Shown: positions 28,279 to 40,400, numbered from the stretch's first letter. The stretch: DNA of 64,000 nt from an uncultured Acetatifactor sp. (GCA_934402315.1 CAKRTS010000007.1:75302-139301); one strand, 5' to 3'. Notes: generated by a model not told the origin, from the letters alone. Translations and numbers: made by a program.

Positions 28279-29572
28279 AACAGTAGCTGTTGAACATCAT
28301 GCCGCTGTAGGCGCTTGTGGTATAGGGGCTGACATAATTGTGTCCCGGATTCTTATAGGCGACCACGGTTTTCCGAACATAGTCCATCGGATTCAATGCG
28401 ACCTGATCGCTCTTGCGCAGCAGCATGCCGGAAAGACTTTTCAGGCTGCCGAAGGTCTCTGTGAGATCCTGTGACTGCAGGGCGGTCTGACGGAGCTGGT
28501 CGGTGTTAATCTGCAGGATACCGTCATCGTTCTGGGTGATGCCCATGGATGTCAGGGAGGTATTGTAGACACCGGCAATGCCCTTCAATTCGTTGACGAG
28601 CTGTCTGCTCTTTGCCTGTGTTTCCAGATAGGAGGATGCCACGCTCAGAAAATTGTTGTAGCTGCCTATCAGGTGTGTGATATTGTCCGTGAGCGATTCG
28701 ACGTCGGTTTTCAGCCCGATGGAAACAGGCTGGTCTTCTTCGGTCGTGCTGTGTAACTGCACCTCAAACATCTGTCCGATCGTGAAGTGGTTTGAGGAGG
28801 CGCTGCGCTCCTGCCCGTTTACGGTGAAATTGGCGTTGGACGGTGCAAGCTCAATGCGGTCCAGCCCGAAATAATCCACGGTTCCGACACTCTTGCTGGT
28901 CTTTTCGTCACTGATGGTAAACTGCCTTGTCCTGCCGGTGGAGAGACCGGTCGACTCAGAGGTCAGCCGGAGAGCGGAACGCCCCTCTGACTCGGCAAGG
29001 TCTGCCTTGATTCCGATGCCGGAATTGTTAATCAGGCGCACAAGACGCTCCTGAACCTGCCGGTTTGTCTCGGATTCCCCGATGGCGAACTGGAATTCGT
29101 AATTCATGTCGTTGACCTCAAGGTCAAAGGAATAAGAATCGGGCGGAAGCGTTACCTTGGTGTCGGGCAGAAAGGTTCCCAGATTTTCCTGCGGGGTGGC
29201 AAGAGAACTGATCTCCAGCTCCAGCTTGGGAATTTCCGTATCCGAATCCTGTGAGCCGATATAGGAGGCAGTCAGGATGTCGGGATCCGACGAAAAAGCA
29301 TTTTTCTTGTTGAACACAACATTTTCGTTGAAGCCGCCGAGCTGCGCGATCGTATTGTGCAGATCACGGGCATTTTCCTTCAGATCCACGGCGTAATGCT
29401 GTGTGTCCCTGCTGGTCGTAGGGAGATACCAGGGTGCGTCCTTGTTCAGCTTGACAATGGCGTTATACACGCTGCGGAGCTCACTGCGTTTGTGAGTATC
29501 GTAGCGGGTCAAAGCCTTTGGCGTATAGGCTGTGAGATAGTTATTATATACAGTATTGAGTACCGAACCCAT
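28277..29572 (-). CDS. FliD-like (flagellar cap / hook-associated protein 2-like) protein
   Basis: 431 residues from an ATG at 29572 after GGGAGGT. The middle (FAIGESETNRQVQERLVRLI, then SGIGIKADLAESEG and LRLTSESTGLS) matches the hook-IN type repeat of FliD. The C-terminal part (SYNNFLSVASSYLETQAKS, SMGITQNDDGILQINTDQL) resembles the FliD C-terminal domain. No signal peptide, as in flagellar export substrates. It stands alone, with no flagellar gene beside it. Alternative: a filament-like surface protein unrelated to motility. Confidence 0.6.
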   Translation of the reverse strand: MGSVLNTVYNNYLTAYTPKALTRYDTHKRSELRSVYNAIVKLNKDAPWYLPTTSRDTQHYAVDLKENARDLHNTIAQLGGFNENVVFNKKNAFSSDPDILTASYIGSQDSDTEIPKLELEISSLATPQENLGTFLPDTKVTLPPDSYSFDLEVNDMNYEFQFAIGESETNRQVQERLVRLINNSGIGIKADLAESEGRSALRLTSESTGLSTGRTRQFTISDEKTSKSVGTVDYFGLDRIELAPSNANFTVNGQERSASSNHFTIGQMFEVQLHSTTEEDQPVSIGLKTDVESLTDNITHLIGSYNNFLSVASSYLETQAKSRQLVNELKGIAGVYNTSLTSMGITQNDDGILQINTDQLRQTALQSQDLTETFGSLKSLSGMLLRKSDQVALNPMDYVRKTVVAYKNPGHNYVSPYTTSAYSGMMFNSYC

Positions 29573-29667
29573 TGCCGCACCTCCCTTCCGACATATCTTC
29601 TTAAGGCGATTGTAACACATATAATAGGTAGAAACAAGCGGGAAACACAAAAAAATACAGAAAAATA

Positions 29668-29696
29668 TTGACGAAACAGGTCTCCTGTGATATAGT
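29668..29696 (+). promoter_or_regulatory. Promoter of rpmG-secE-nusG
   Basis: TTGACG (29668-29673), 17-base spacer, TATAGT (29691-29696) with a TG extension. The spacer holds the palindrome ACAGG-TCT-CCTGT (29676-29688). Confidence 0.65.
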
Positions 29697-29758
29697 ATTC
29701 ACGCGAGATGAGATTTAGGTCTTTTTTTTATGCTTAAAAAAACGTGGAGGTAGCCGAT

Positions 29759-29908
29759 ATGCGTACAAAAATCACTTTAGCTTGTACAGAGTGCAAGCAG
29801 CGTAACTACAATACTACCAAGGATAAGAAGACGCATCCTGACAGAATGGAAACGAAGAAGTATTGTAGATTCTGCAAGACACATACACTGCACAAAGAAA
29901 CCAAATAG
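29759..29908 (+). CDS. rpmG: 50S ribosomal protein L33
   Basis: 49 residues with two CxxC pairs (CTEC, CRFC), the zinc form, and the family ending [13 protein letters not shown] after GTGGAGGT. Placed before secE as in most Firmicutes. Confidence 0.96.
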   Translation: MRTKITLACTECKQRNYNTTKDKKTHPDRMETKKYCRFCKTHTLHKETK

Positions 29909-29935
29909 TCAGCGTCGTCTTAATTGGAGGTCAAA

Positions 29936-30139
29936 ATGGGAGATTCCGCAGAAAAGCAGAAGCGCCCCGGTTTCTTTGACGGGGTAAAAGCCGAATTCAA
30001 GAAAATTGCATGGCCGGACAGACAGGCCACTTTGAAGCAGTCTGTCGCTGTCGTGGCAATCTCGGTTGTTGTGGGAGTTATCATTGCAATAATTGACTAT
30101 GTTGCGAAATATGGCATAAACTTCTTAACATCAATTTAG
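29936..30139 (+). CDS. secE: Protein translocase subunit SecE
   Basis: 67 residues: amphipathic GFFDGVKAEFKKIAWPDR, then one membrane helix (VAVVAISVVVGVIIAIIDY). ATG at 29936 after TTGGAGG. It clamps SecY (gene at 12.2 kb). Confidence 0.95.
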   Translation: MGDSAEKQKRPGFFDGVKAEFKKIAWPDRQATLKQSVAVVAISVVVGVIIAIIDYVAKYGINFLTSI

Positions 30140-30154
30140 AGCGAGGGTGATTGT

Positions 30155-30673
30155 ATGGCAGAGGCAAAATGGTATGTGGTTCATACCTATTCCGGATATG
30201 AAAACAAAGTCAAAGCCAATATTGAGAAGACCATTGAAAACAACAAAAACCTTGCGGAACAGATTTTGGAAGTAAGAGTTCCTCTGGAGGATGTTGTAGA
30301 GCTGAAAAATGGTGTGAAGAAAACCGTCCAGAGAAAAATGTTCCCTGGCTATGTCCTTCTCAATATGGAGATGAATGACGACACATGGTATGTAGTAAGA
30401 AATACCCGTGGTGTCACAGGCTTTGTCGGACCGGGAAGTAAACCGGTTCCCCTTACAGAAGCGGAAATGAAGCCACTGGGTATCAAGGCAGAGAATGTTT
30501 CCGTAGACTTTGTCGAGGGAGACAGCATCGCTGTAGTGGCAGGTGTCTGGAAGGATACGGTTGGTATCGTTCAGAAGATCGATTACAGCAAGCAGACAGC
30601 GACAATCAATGTGGAGCTGTTTGGTAGAGAGACTCCCGTGGAGATTGGCTTCGCGGAGGTAAGAAAGCTTTAA
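30155..30673 (+). CDS. nusG: Transcription elongation/antitermination factor NusG
   Basis: 172 residues: NGN domain starting AKWYVVHTYSGYENKVKANI, then a KOW domain (EGDSIAVVAGVWKDTVGIVQ). It links RNA polymerase with Rho or the ribosome. A 160-base spacer with GC-rich stems and no gene follows. Confidence 0.97.
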   Translation: MAEAKWYVVHTYSGYENKVKANIEKTIENNKNLAEQILEVRVPLEDVVELKNGVKKTVQRKMFPGYVLLNMEMNDDTWYVVRNTRGVTGFVGPGSKPVPLTEAEMKPLGIKAENVSVDFVEGDSIAVVAGVWKDTVGIVQKIDYSKQTATINVELFGRETPVEIGFAEVRKL

Positions 30674-30834
30674 TTCGGTATTTGCAGCGCAAGCTGACAG
30701 ATATATGGGGCATGAGCCCCGGCAACAAAGTGGGAGCAGGAGCGCGGATGCGTCCACCTGCGCCGAATGGCCGTTCGCAATAAGCAGCCCCCGCGGCTGT
30801 GGTAACGGCATACCACAATATAGGAGGTGCCAAA

Positions 30835-31260
30835 ATGGCAAAGAAAGTAACAGGCTACATCAAATTGCAGATTCCTGCCGGCAAAGCAACACCGGCTCCG
30901 CCGGTTGGTCCTGCACTGGGACAGCATGGCGTGAACATCGTTGAATTCACAAAGCAGTTCAACGCAAAGACAGCAGACAAGGGCGATGTGATTATCCCCG
31001 TAGTCATCACTGTATATGCAGACAGAAGCTTCAGCTTCATTACCAAGACCCCCCCTGCAGCAGTACTGCTGAAGAAGGCATGTAATATCAAGTCCGGTTC
31101 AGGCGTTCCGAACAAGACAAAGGTTGCAACAATCTCCAAGGCAAAGCTTCAGGAGATCGCTGAGATGAAGATGCCCGACCTGAACGCAGCAAGCGTTGAG
31201 GCTGCAATGAGCATGATCGCAGGTACGGCACGCAGCATGGGTATTACTGTAGAAGACTAA
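30835..31260 (+). CDS. rplK: 50S ribosomal protein L11
   Basis: 141 residues, normal length; [20 protein letters not shown] and QHGVNIVEF are diagnostic. Forms the GTPase-associated centre. ATG at 30835 follows TAGGAGGT; an in-frame upstream GTG is rejected. Confidence 0.98.
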   Translation: MAKKVTGYIKLQIPAGKATPAPPVGPALGQHGVNIVEFTKQFNAKTADKGDVIIPVVITVYADRSFSFITKTPPAAVLLKKACNIKSGSGVPNKTKVATISKAKLQEIAEMKMPDLNAASVEAAMSMIAGTARSMGITVED

Positions 31261-31315
31261 GAAAATTGATTGGGAGACAACCACAGGTTGTCGCTGGAAC
31301 CTAGGAGGTAAAAGA

Positions 31316-32005
31316 ATGAAGCATGGTAAGAAATATACCGAAGCTGCAAAGCTTGTAGATCGCGCAGTATTCTATGAGCCCAACGATGCAATCGCTTTGG
31401 TTAAGAAGACAGCAACAGCAAAGTTCGATGAGACCATCGAAGTACACATCAGAACCGGTTGTGACGGACGTCACGCTGAGCAGCAGATCCGTGGCGCAGT
31501 TGTACTGCCGAACGGAACAGGTAAGACTGTAAAGGTTCTGGTATTCGCAAAGGGCGATAAGGTAAACGAGGCAGAGGCAGCAGGCGCTGACTATGTTGGC
31601 GGCGAGGAGCTGATCCCGAAGATCCAGAACGACGGATGGCTTGATTTCGACGTTGTAGTTGCAACCCCTGACATGATGGGCGTTGTAGGACGTCTCGGTA
31701 AGGTTCTGGGACCTAAGGGCTTGATGCCTAACCCCAAGGCCGGTACCGTAACAATGGATGTTACCAAGGCTGTAAACGACATCAAGGCTGGTAAGATCGA
31801 GTACAGACTGGACAAGACCAACATCGTGCATGTACCTGTAGGAAAGGCTTCCTTCACTGAGGAGCAGCTGCAGGAGAACTTCACCGCACTGATGGATGCA
31901 ATCACAAAGGCAAGACCCAGCGCTTTGAAGGGTCAGTACCTCAAGAGCATCACTCTGACAAGCACCATGGGACCTGGCGTAAAGGTTTCTGTTGCAAAGT
32001 ATTAA
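31316..32005 (+). CDS. rplA: 50S ribosomal protein L1
   Basis: 229 residues: [20 protein letters not shown] at the start, [20 protein letters not shown] in the middle. Forms the L1 stalk that guides E-site tRNA; often represses the rplKA mRNA. Confidence 0.98.
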   Translation: MKHGKKYTEAAKLVDRAVFYEPNDAIALVKKTATAKFDETIEVHIRTGCDGRHAEQQIRGAVVLPNGTGKTVKVLVFAKGDKVNEAEAAGADYVGGEELIPKIQNDGWLDFDVVVATPDMMGVVGRLGKVLGPKGLMPNPKAGTVTMDVTKAVNDIKAGKIEYRLDKTNIVHVPVGKASFTEEQLQENFTALMDAITKARPSALKGQYLKSITLTSTMGPGVKVSVAKY

Positions 32006-32024
32006 TTAAAAAATATGCAGAGAT

Positions 32025-32060
32025 AAGGGGTTGACATTAGTCAGCCCCTTGTGTTATAAT
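32025..32060 (+). promoter_or_regulatory. Promoter of rplJ-rplL overlapping a hairpin
   Basis: Inverted repeat AAGGGGTTGA (32025-32034) / TCAGCCCCTT (32041-32050) with one G-T pair contains the start of -35 TTGACA (32031-32036). An 18-base spacer then TATAAT (32055-32060) with TG extension. TGTGTTATAATATG is identical to the rpmJ promoter. Confidence 0.7.
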
Positions 32061-32063
32061 ATG

Positions 32064-32205
32064 CATCGGTCGTGAGATCGAAGCCGAAGACAGCAGGTCC
32101 CGAAGTTTCGCTGAGAGACAAGGGGTAAGCAAGGCGCCTGCCGAGGAAAGAGTTTATACTAAGACTTTTTGCCTTCCTGTCTTCAGGGAGGTTTTTCTTT
32201 TATAA
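32064..32205 (+). ncRNA. L10 leader (cis-regulatory RNA) with attenuator
   Basis: AAGACAGCAGG (32087-32097) and GCCTGCCGAGG (32136-32146) are the conserved paired parts of the L10(L12)4-binding leader of Firmicutes. Behind them a stem CCTTCCTG / CAGGGAGG (32172-32191) followed by five T forms the leader terminator. Excess L10 complex is expected to favour termination. Confidence 0.8.
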
Positions 32206-32258
32206 AACTCCTTTCGGCGGGGGAGTAATCCCCAACAATTCTATAAGGAGGTAAAAAA

Positions 32259-32795
32259 ATGGCAAAGGTTGAATTAAAACAGCCCATCGTAGAAGAGATT
32301 TCCGCTCATATCAAGGATGCCCAGTCAGTCGTTCTGGTTGACTACCGCGGACTTACCGTTGAGCAGGATACACAGCTTCGTAAGAATCTGCGTGAGGCAG
32401 GAGTTGTCTACAAGGTGTACAAGAACACCTTCATGACTCGTGCATTCAAGGATACCGCATTTGAAGGTCTGACCCAGTATCTGGAGGGACCCAGCGCGGT
32501 AGCAATTTCTTCTGAGGACGCAACCGCTCCCGCAAGAGTATTGTCTGAGTTCGCTAAGAAGGCTGACAAACTCGAGATCAAGGGCGGCGTTGTAGAAGGC
32601 ACCGTATACGATGCAAAGGGAATGGTAGCAATCGCAAGCATTCCGTCCAGAGAGGTACTCATTTCCAAGTTGCTTGGCAGCTTGCAGAGTCCTATCACCA
32701 ACTTCGCTCGCGTCATGAACCAGCTGGCAGAAAAAGGCGGAGCTTCCGCAGTAGAAGCGCCTGCAGCTGAGGCACCCGCAGCGGATGCTGAGTAA
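32259..32795 (+). CDS. rplJ: 50S ribosomal protein L10
   Basis: 178 residues; VVLVDYRGLTVEQDTQLRKN is typical. The alanine-rich C-terminal helix (GGASAVEAPAAEAPAADAE) anchors L7/L12. ATG after ATAAGGAGG. Confidence 0.98.
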   Translation: MAKVELKQPIVEEISAHIKDAQSVVLVDYRGLTVEQDTQLRKNLREAGVVYKVYKNTFMTRAFKDTAFEGLTQYLEGPSAVAISSEDATAPARVLSEFAKKADKLEIKGGVVEGTVYDAKGMVAIASIPSREVLISKLLGSLQSPITNFARVMNQLAEKGGASAVEAPAAEAPAADAE

Positions 32796-32869
32796 TTTCC
32801 GGATTGGCACGCAGGTGCCCGGAACATAAAAAGAAACAATTAACAAATTAAAAAATGGAGGAAATCAAA

Positions 32870-33244
32870 ATGGCTAAGTTAACAGCTCAGGAACTGATCG
32901 ACGCTATCAAAGAGTTGACCGTATTAGAGTTAAATGATCTTGTAAAGGCTTGTGAGGAGGAGTTCGGCGTATCTGCAGCAGCTGGCGTTGTAGTTGCAGC
33001 AGCAGGCCCTGCCGCAGCAGCAGAGGAAGAGAAGACCGAGTTCAACGTAGAGCTGACCGAGGTTGGTGCAGAGAAGGTTAAGGTTATCAAGGTTGTTCGT
33101 GAGGTAACCGGTCTTGGACTGAAGGAAGCAAAGGACGTTGTTGACGGAGCTCCTAAGGTTGTTAAGGAAGGCGCTTCTAAGGAAGAGGCTGAAGACATCA
33201 AGAAGAAGCTTGAGGAAGTTGGAGCTAAGGTTACTCTGAAGTAA
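32870..33244 (+). CDS. rplL: 50S ribosomal protein L7/L12
   Basis: 124 residues: N-terminal dimer domain, Ala/Gly hinge ([19 protein letters not shown]) and C-terminal factor-binding domain with [23 protein letters not shown] at 32870 after TGGAGG. Confidence 0.98.
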   Translation: MAKLTAQELIDAIKELTVLELNDLVKACEEEFGVSAAAGVVVAAAGPAAAAEEEKTEFNVELTEVGAEKVKVIKVVREVTGLGLKEAKDVVDGAPKVVKEGASKEEAEDIKKKLEEVGAKVTLK

Positions 33245-33273
33245 TCTGTGCATACAGTGGTACTCTTGAATGG

Positions 33274-33310
33274 GAGATGGCTCGCGTGCAGGCACGCAGA
33301 GCCATTTCTC
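33274..33310 (+). terminator. Weak hairpin after rplL
   Basis: GAGATGGCTC..GAGCCATTTCTC with inner GCGTG / CACGC. No proper U-run follows, so termination is uncertain. The remaining bases up to rpoB hold only its promoter. Confidence 0.35.
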
Positions 33311-33405
33311 AATTTGTATGTGTGCTGTGTGGTACGCATTTTCTCTCGTTTTATTCAGAAAAATTCATTTTGTTCAAATAATTCCACATATTATTAAAAT
33401 AATGC

Positions 33406-33434
33406 TTGACCCATTGACAATTTTGTGCTATTAT
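33406..33434 (+). promoter_or_regulatory. Promoter of rpoB-rpoC
   Basis: TTGACC (33406-33411), 17-base spacer, TATTAT (33429-33434), about 70 bases before rpoB. Confidence 0.6.
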
Positions 33435-33503
33435 TGACGATGCACTATTGTGAAGTGCTATGCCTTTTTGGCGGCAGAAAAGAAAGAACGGGGTGAAATG
33501 TCA

Positions 33504-36500
33504 ATGGAGAAAAACAGAATACGTCCGGTAGCCGGTTCTAAGGTTATGCGTATGAGTTATGCGAGACAGAAAGAGGTTCTTGAGATGCCCAATCTGATCG
33601 AAGTCCAGAAGGACTCCTATCAGTGGTTCCTCGACGAGGGATTAATGGAAGTCTTTGATGATATCTCTCCGATTGCTGACTACAGCGGTTCCCTGAGCCT
33701 TGAATTTGTAGACTTTGAGCTCTGCAAGGACGATGTGAAATATTCTATTGAAGAGTGTAAAGAGAGAGATGCAACTTATGCGGCGCCTTTGACTGTTACG
33801 GTTCGCCTGTACAACAAGGAGAAAGAAGAAATCAGTGAACACAAGATCTTCATGGGTGATCTTCCTCTGATGACAGAGACCGGAACCTTTGTTATTAACG
33901 GTGCTGAACGTGTTATCGTTAGCCAGTTGGTTCGTTCTCCCGGCATTTACTATGCGATCGGTCATGATAAGATCGGTAAGAAGCTGTTTTCCTGTACCGT
34001 AATTCCTAACCGTGGTGCGTGGTTGGAGTATGAGACGGACTCCAACGACGTTTTCTATGTGCGTGTGGACAGAACCCGCAAGGTACCTGTTACCGTCCTG
34101 ATCCGTGCACTGGGACTGGGTACAAATGACGAGATCCGTGAGCTCTTTGGGGATGAGCCGAAGATTGAAGCGAGCTTTACCAAGGACACTGCTGAGAATT
34201 ATCAGGAGGGTCTGTTAGAGTTATATAAAAAGATCCGTCCCGGCGAGCCTCTGAGTGTTGAGAGCGCAGAGAGCCTGATCAATGCAATGTTCTTTGACCC
34301 CCGCAGATATGATCTTGCAAAGGTTGGCAGATATAAATTTAACAAGAAGCTGGCTTTCCGCAACCGTATCAGACATCAGATCCTTGCGGCAGACGTTGTT
34401 GATCCGTCGACCGGCGAGATCCTTGCATCCGCAGGAGATAAGGTCAGTGCAGAACTGGCAGATACGATCCAGAACGCAGCGGTTCCGTTCGTTTATATAC
34501 AGACAGAGGAGAGAAATGTAAAGGTTCTTTCCAATATGATGGTGGATCTGACTCATTATGTAGACTGCAATCCCAGAGATTTCGGTATTCATGAGAATGT
34601 TTACTATCCTGTTCTGGCGCAGATTCTCGAGGAGTTCGGGGATGATTCCGAGAAGCTCGCTGAGGCGCTCAAGAAGAACGCACATGAGCTTGTTCCCAAG
34701 CACATTACCAAGGAAGACATCTTCGCTTCCATCAACTATAATATGCATCTGGAGTATGGTCTGGGCAACGATGACGATATTGACCATCTGGGCAACAGAC
34801 GTATCCGTGCGGTAGGTGAGCTTCTGCAGAACCAGTACCGTATCGGTCTTTCCAGAATGGAGAGAGTTGTCCGCGAGCGTATGACAACGCATGACAATGA
34901 CGATATTTCTCCGCAGTCCCTGATTAACATAAAGCCCGTGACCGCGGCGGTGAAGGAGTTCTTCGGTTCTTCCCAGCTGTCCCAGTTCATGGATCAGAAT
35001 AACCCTCTGGGTGAGTTGACACATAAGAGACGTCTCTCTGCACTGGGTCCCGGCGGTCTGTCGAGAGACCGTGCCGGATTCGAGGTTCGAGATGTACATT
35101 ATTCCCACTACGGAAGAATGTGCCCTATCGAGACGCCTGAAGGACCTAACATCGGTCTGATTAACTCTCTTGCAAGCTATGCGCGTATCAACGAGTATGG
35201 CTTTGTTGAGGCACCCTACAGAAAGATTGACAAGACAGACCCGAAGAATCCGGTTGTCACCGACGAAGTTATCTATATGACGGCTGACGAGGAAGACAAT
35301 TATCACGTGGCGCAGGCGAGTGAGCAGCTGGATGAGGAAGGACATTTTGTCCGTACAACGGTATCCGGCCGTTATCGTGAGGAGACCTCCGAGTATCCGC
35401 GCGCGATGTTTGATTACATGGACGTATCTCCGAGAATGGTATTCTCTGTGGCGACGGCACTGATTCCGTTCCTGCAGAACGACGACGCGAACCGTGCGCT
35501 GATGGGATCTAACATGCAGCGTCAGGCGGTGCCGCTTCTGACGACAGAGGCTCCCGTCGTAGGTACGGGTATGGAGCCCAAGGCTGCGGTTGACTCCGGT
35601 GTATGTGTTCTTGCGAAGAAGGCGGGAACGGTCGACTATGTTTCCTCCAATCTGATCAGAATGACATATGATGACGGCGAGAAGGCAGAGTTCAGACTTA
35701 CAAAGTTCTCGCGTTCCAACCAGTCAAACTGCTATAACCAGAAGCCGATTGTCTTCAAGGGCGATCATGTGGCAGAGGGTCAGGTCATTGCAGACGGTCC
35801 GTCTACCGCTATGGGTGAGCTTGCACTCGGCAAGAACCCGCTGATCGGTTTCATGACATGGGAAGGTTACAACTACGAGGACGCTGTCCTGCTGAGCGAG
35901 AGACTTGTGCAGGATGATGTTTATACATCCGTCCATATTGAGGAATATGAGGCAGAAGCCCGCGACACCAAGCTCGGGCCCGAGGAGATTACCCGCGATG
36001 TACCGGGCGTCGGCGATGATGCGCTGAAGGATCTGGATGACAGAGGAATCATCCGCATCGGTGCGGAGGTTCGTGCCGGAGATATTCTGGTCGGTAAGGT
36101 TACACCGAAGGGTGAGACCGAACTGACTGCCGAGGAGAGACTGCTCCGCGCAATCTTCGGTGAGAAGGCGAGAGAGGTTCGTGATACCTCCCTGAAGGTG
36201 CCTCACGGTGAGTACGGTATTGTTGTGGATGCGAAGGTGTTCACAAGGGAGAACAGTGACGAGCTTTCACCCGGCGTAAACATGGCTGTCCGCATTTACA
36301 TTGCACAGAAGAGAAAGATTTCCGTAGGTGACAAGATGGCAGGCCGTCACGGTAACAAGGGTGTCGTTTCCCGCGTGCTGCCTGTGGAGGATATGCCTTA
36401 TCTGCCCAACGGACGTCCGCTGGACATCGTGCTGAATCCTCTGGGCGTGCCTTCCCGTATGAACATCGGTCAGGTGCTGGAGATTCACCTTTCTCTTGCG

Positions 36501-37442
36501 GCAAAGGCTCTTGGCTTTAACGTTGCAACGCCTGTTTTCGACGGTGCAAACGAGCATGATATTATGGATACACTGGATCTCGCAAATGACTATGTCAACC
36601 TGCCCTTTGATGCTGCCGAAGCTAAGCAGTGGAAGTCGGAAGGCAGAACAACGACTGCCGACGGCAAGGAATGGTCCGGCGAGAGCTTTGAGAGTCTGCA
36701 CGGGGAGGAGATGCTTCCCGAAGTAATGCAGTACCTGTCTGTAAACAGAGATCACAGAAGTGTGTGGAAGGGTGTGCCGATCTCCAGAGACGGAAAGGTT
36801 CGTCTGCGCGACGGACGTACCGGAGAGTTCTTTGACAGCCCGGTAACAATCGGACACATGCATTACCTGAAACTGCACCATCTGGTAGATGATAAGATCC
36901 ATGCGCGTTCTACCGGCCCGTACTCCCTGGTTACCCAGCAGCCGTTGGGTGGTAAGGCACAGTTCGGCGGTCAGCGTTTCGGAGAGATGGAGGTTTGGGC
37001 GCTGGAGGCATACGGCGCATCTTATACCCTGCAGGAGATCCTGACAGTGAAGTCCGATGATGTAGTCGGACGTGTGAAGACCTACGAGGCCATTATCAAG
37101 GGAGACAACATTCCTGAACCCGGCATTCCTGAGTCCTTCAAGGTTCTGTTGAAAGAGCTGCAGGCACTTGGTCTGGATGTGAGAGTGCTCCGCGAGGATC
37201 AGACAGAAGTTGAGATTATGGAGACCATCGACTACGGCGACACAGATTACCGCTATGAGATGGAAGGGGATCGCAAGTACGATGATGATTACGACAATGA
37301 TTCCCTTGGCAAGATGGGCTATCAGGCACAGAAGTTCGACGACGAGAGCGGAGAACTGACCAGTGCGGAGAATGACGACTTCGATGATTCAGATTACGAT
37401 GCGGATGCAGATGATTTCGAGGATGACGGAGACGATTTCTAA
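33504..37442 (+). CDS. rpoB: RNA polymerase beta subunit
   Basis: 1312 residues from ATG 33504 ([12 protein letters not shown]), eight bases after GGGGTG; an ATG at 33498 in frame is also possible. The rifampicin region reads [20 protein letters not shown] followed by [10 protein letters not shown], i.e. the susceptible-type Asp, His and Ser. The catalytic-side motif [15 protein letters not shown] is present. The last about 60 residues are a strongly acidic Asp/Glu tail, longer than the core family. Confidence 0.98.
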   Translation: MEKNRIRPVAGSKVMRMSYARQKEVLEMPNLIEVQKDSYQWFLDEGLMEVFDDISPIADYSGSLSLEFVDFELCKDDVKYSIEECKERDATYAAPLTVTVRLYNKEKEEISEHKIFMGDLPLMTETGTFVINGAERVIVSQLVRSPGIYYAIGHDKIGKKLFSCTVIPNRGAWLEYETDSNDVFYVRVDRTRKVPVTVLIRALGLGTNDEIRELFGDEPKIEASFTKDTAENYQEGLLELYKKIRPGEPLSVESAESLINAMFFDPRRYDLAKVGRYKFNKKLAFRNRIRHQILAADVVDPSTGEILASAGDKVSAELADTIQNAAVPFVYIQTEERNVKVLSNMMVDLTHYVDCNPRDFGIHENVYYPVLAQILEEFGDDSEKLAEALKKNAHELVPKHITKEDIFASINYNMHLEYGLGNDDDIDHLGNRRIRAVGELLQNQYRIGLSRMERVVRERMTTHDNDDISPQSLINIKPVTAAVKEFFGSSQLSQFMDQNNPLGELTHKRRLSALGPGGLSRDRAGFEVRDVHYSHYGRMCPIETPEGPNIGLINSLASYARINEYGFVEAPYRKIDKTDPKNPVVTDEVIYMTADEEDNYHVAQASEQLDEEGHFVRTTVSGRYREETSEYPRAMFDYMDVSPRMVFSVATALIPFLQNDDANRALMGSNMQRQAVPLLTTEAPVVGTGMEPKAAVDSGVCVLAKKAGTVDYVSSNLIRMTYDDGEKAEFRLTKFSRSNQSNCYNQKPIVFKGDHVAEGQVIADGPSTAMGELALGKNPLIGFMTWEGYNYEDAVLLSERLVQDDVYTSVHIEEYEAEARDTKLGPEEITRDVPGVGDDALKDLDDRGIIRIGAEVRAGDILVGKVTPKGETELTAEERLLRAIFGEKAREVRDTSLKVPHGEYGIVVDAKVFTRENSDELSPGVNMAVRIYIAQKRKISVGDKMAGRHGNKGVVSRVLPVEDMPYLPNGRPLDIVLNPLGVPSRMNIGQVLEIHLSLAAKALGFNVATPVFDGANEHDIMDTLDLANDYVNLPFDAAEAKQWKSEGRTTTADGKEWSGESFESLHGEEMLPEVMQYLSVNRDHRSVWKGVPISRDGKVRLRDGRTGEFFDSPVTIGHMHYLKLHHLVDDKIHARSTGPYSLVTQQPLGGKAQFGGQRFGEMEVWALEAYGASYTLQEILTVKSDDVVGRVKTYEAIIKGDNIPEPGIPESFKVLLKELQALGLDVRVLREDQTEVEIMETIDYGDTDYRYEMEGDRKYDDDYDNDSLGKMGYQAQKFDDESGELTSAENDDFDDSDYDADADDFEDDGDDF

Positions 37443-37466
37443 GAAGAATAGAAGGGAGTGCCATTG

Positions 37467-40400
37467 ATGTCAGAAGTAAAAAATGAAACAACCTACCAGC
37501 CTATGACATTTGATGCCATAAAGATTGGATTGGCTTCACCTGAGAAGATCCGTGAGTGGTCTCACGGTGAGGTGTTGAAGCCCGAGACGATCAACTACAG
37601 AACATTGAAGCCCGAGAGAGACGGTCTGTTCTGTGAGAGGATCTTCGGACCCAGCAAGGACTGGGAGTGTCATTGTGGTAAGTATAAGAAGATCAGATAT
37701 AAGGGCGTTGTCTGTGACCGGTGCGGCGTTGAGGTGACAAAGGCGAGCGTCAGAAGAGAGCGTATGGGACATATCGAGCTTGCTGCTCCCGTATCTCATA
37801 TCTGGTATTTTAAGGGAATCCCCAGCCGTATGGGACTGATCCTTGATCTGTCTCCCAGAGTGCTGGAGAAGGTTCTGTACTTTGCATCCTATATTGTTCT
37901 GGATGCAGGCGAGACAGGACTGGAATATAAGCAGATCCTTTCCGAGAAGGAATATCAGGATGCACGCGAGACCTACGGAAACAAGTTCCGTGTAGGAATG
38001 GGCGCTGAAGCGATCAAGGAGCTTCTTCAGGCGATCGATCTGGAGAAGGATGCCGCGGAGCTTAAGACCGGCTTAAAGGAATCCTCCGGGCAGAAGCGTG
38101 CACGAATCATCAAGAGACTGGAGGTTGTCGAGGCTTTCCGTGAGTCCGGCAACAGACCGGAGTGGATGGTGATGGATGTCATTCCCGTCATCCCACCCGA
38201 TATTCGTCCTATGGTACAGCTTGACGGCGGACGTTTCGCAACCTCCGACCTGAACGATCTGTACAGAAGAATTATCAACCGGAACAACCGTCTGAAGAGA
38301 CTGCTCGAGCTGGGCGCACCTGACATTATCGTCCGCAACGAGAAGAGAATGCTTCAGGAGGCTGTCGATGCGCTGATCGACAACGGCAGAAGAGGCCGTC
38401 CTGTTACCGGTCCAGGCAACAGAGCGCTGAAATCTCTGTCGGATATGCTCAAGGGTAAGTCCGGACGTTTCCGTCAGAACCTGCTCGGAAAGCGTGTTGA
38501 CTACTCGGGACGTTCCGTTATCGTCGTAGGCCCCGAACTGAAGATTTATCAGTGCGGTCTGCCTAAGGAGATGGCAATCGAACTGTTCAAGCCTTTCGTA
38601 ATGAAGGAGCTTGTTTCAAAGGGCGTCAGCCAGAATATCAAGAATGCAAAGAAGCTTGTCGATAAGATGGACACCCAGGTGTGGGATGTGCTCGAGGAGG
38701 TAATCAAGGAGCATCCTGTAATGCTGAACCGTGCACCGACACTGCACAGACTTGGTATTCAGGCGTTTGAGCCGATTCTGGTAGAGGGCAAGGCAATCAA
38801 GCTGCATCCCCTCGTATGTACCGCATTCAACGCGGACTTCGACGGAGACCAGATGGCAGTGCATCTTCCTCTGTCCGTAGAGGCGCAGGCAGAGTGCCGT
38901 TTCCTGCTGCTGTCCCCGAACAACCTGTTGAAGCCCTCCGACGGCGGCCCCGTTGCCGTACCGTCTCAGGATATGGTGCTTGGTATTTATTACCTGACAC
39001 AGGAGAGACCCGGCGCTGTAGGTGAAGGAAAGTTCTTTAAGAGTGTGAATGAGGCGATTCTTGCGTATGAGAACAAGGCTTGTACGCTGCATTCCAGAAT
39101 CCATGTCCGCGTGTCGAAGAAGAACGAGAACGGCGAAGTGATCACCGGAAACATTGAATCTACGCTGGGCCGATTCATCTTCAATGAGATTCTGCCGCAG
39201 GATCTGGGCTATGTGGATAGAACAAAGCCGGAAGATTTCTTGAAGCTGGAGGTTGACTTCCATGTCGGCAAGAAGCAGCTGAAGCAGATTCTGGAGAAGG
39301 TTATCAATACGCACGGAGCAGTAAAGACTGCGGAAGTGCTGGATGATGTCAAGAGCATCGGATATAAGTATTCCACGAGAGCGGCAATGACCGTATCGAT
39401 TTCCGATATGACCGTGCCTGCGAAGAAGCCGGAGATGCTGGCAGCAGCACAGGCTACCGTAGACAAGATCTCCGCGAACTTCCGCCGTGGTCTGATTACC
39501 GAGGAAGAGCGTTACCGTGCAGTGGTAGAGACATGGAACGAGACGGATAAGGAGCTGACGGACGTACTGCTTGCCGGACTGGATAAGTACAACAACATCT
39601 ACATGATGGCTGACTCCGGTGCCCGTGGTTCCAACCAGCAGATCAAGCAGCTGGCAGGTATGCGTGGACTGATGGCTGATACGACAGGACGTACCATCGA
39701 ACTGCCGATCAAGTCAAACTTCCGTGAAGGTCTGGATGTACTGGAGTACTTCATGTCCGCACACGGTGCACGTAAGGGTCTGTCCGATACCGCACTGCGT
39801 ACTGCCGACTCCGGATACCTGACCAGACGAATGGTCGATGTATCTCAGGAGCTCTCCATCCGTGAGACGGACTGCGCTGAGGGCAGGGCAGAAATTCCCG
39901 GTATTGTTGTCAAGGCATTTATGGACGGCAAGGAGACCATTGAGAGTCTGAAGGACAGAATCACAGGCAGATATTCCTGTGAGGATATTTATGATAAAGA
40001 CGGCAACATGATCGTGAAGCACAACCACATGATTACACCGAGCCGTGCATCCAAGATCCTGAGTGTGGGTGTTGACAAGAACGGTGAGCCGATCGAGGCA
40101 GTAAAGATCCGTACGATCCTGACCTGTCGTTCCCATGTAGGCATCTGTGCAAAGTGCTATGGCGCGAACATGGCAACCGGTGAGGCGGTACAGGTAGGTG
40201 AGGCAGTCGGTATTATCGCTGCGCAGTCTATCGGTGAGCCCGGTACACAGCTGACGATGAGAACCTTCCATACCGGCGGTGTGGCAGGTGATGATATTAC
40301 ACAGGGTCTTCCCCGTGTCGAGGAGCTTTTTGAGGCGAGAAAGCCCAAGGGACTTGCAATTATCGCTGAGTTTGCCGGAAAGGCAGAGATCAAGGATACC

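Noticed and set aside
34221..35345. 374-residue minus-strand frame in rpoB
   Set aside because: Antisense shadow of the conserved beta subunit.
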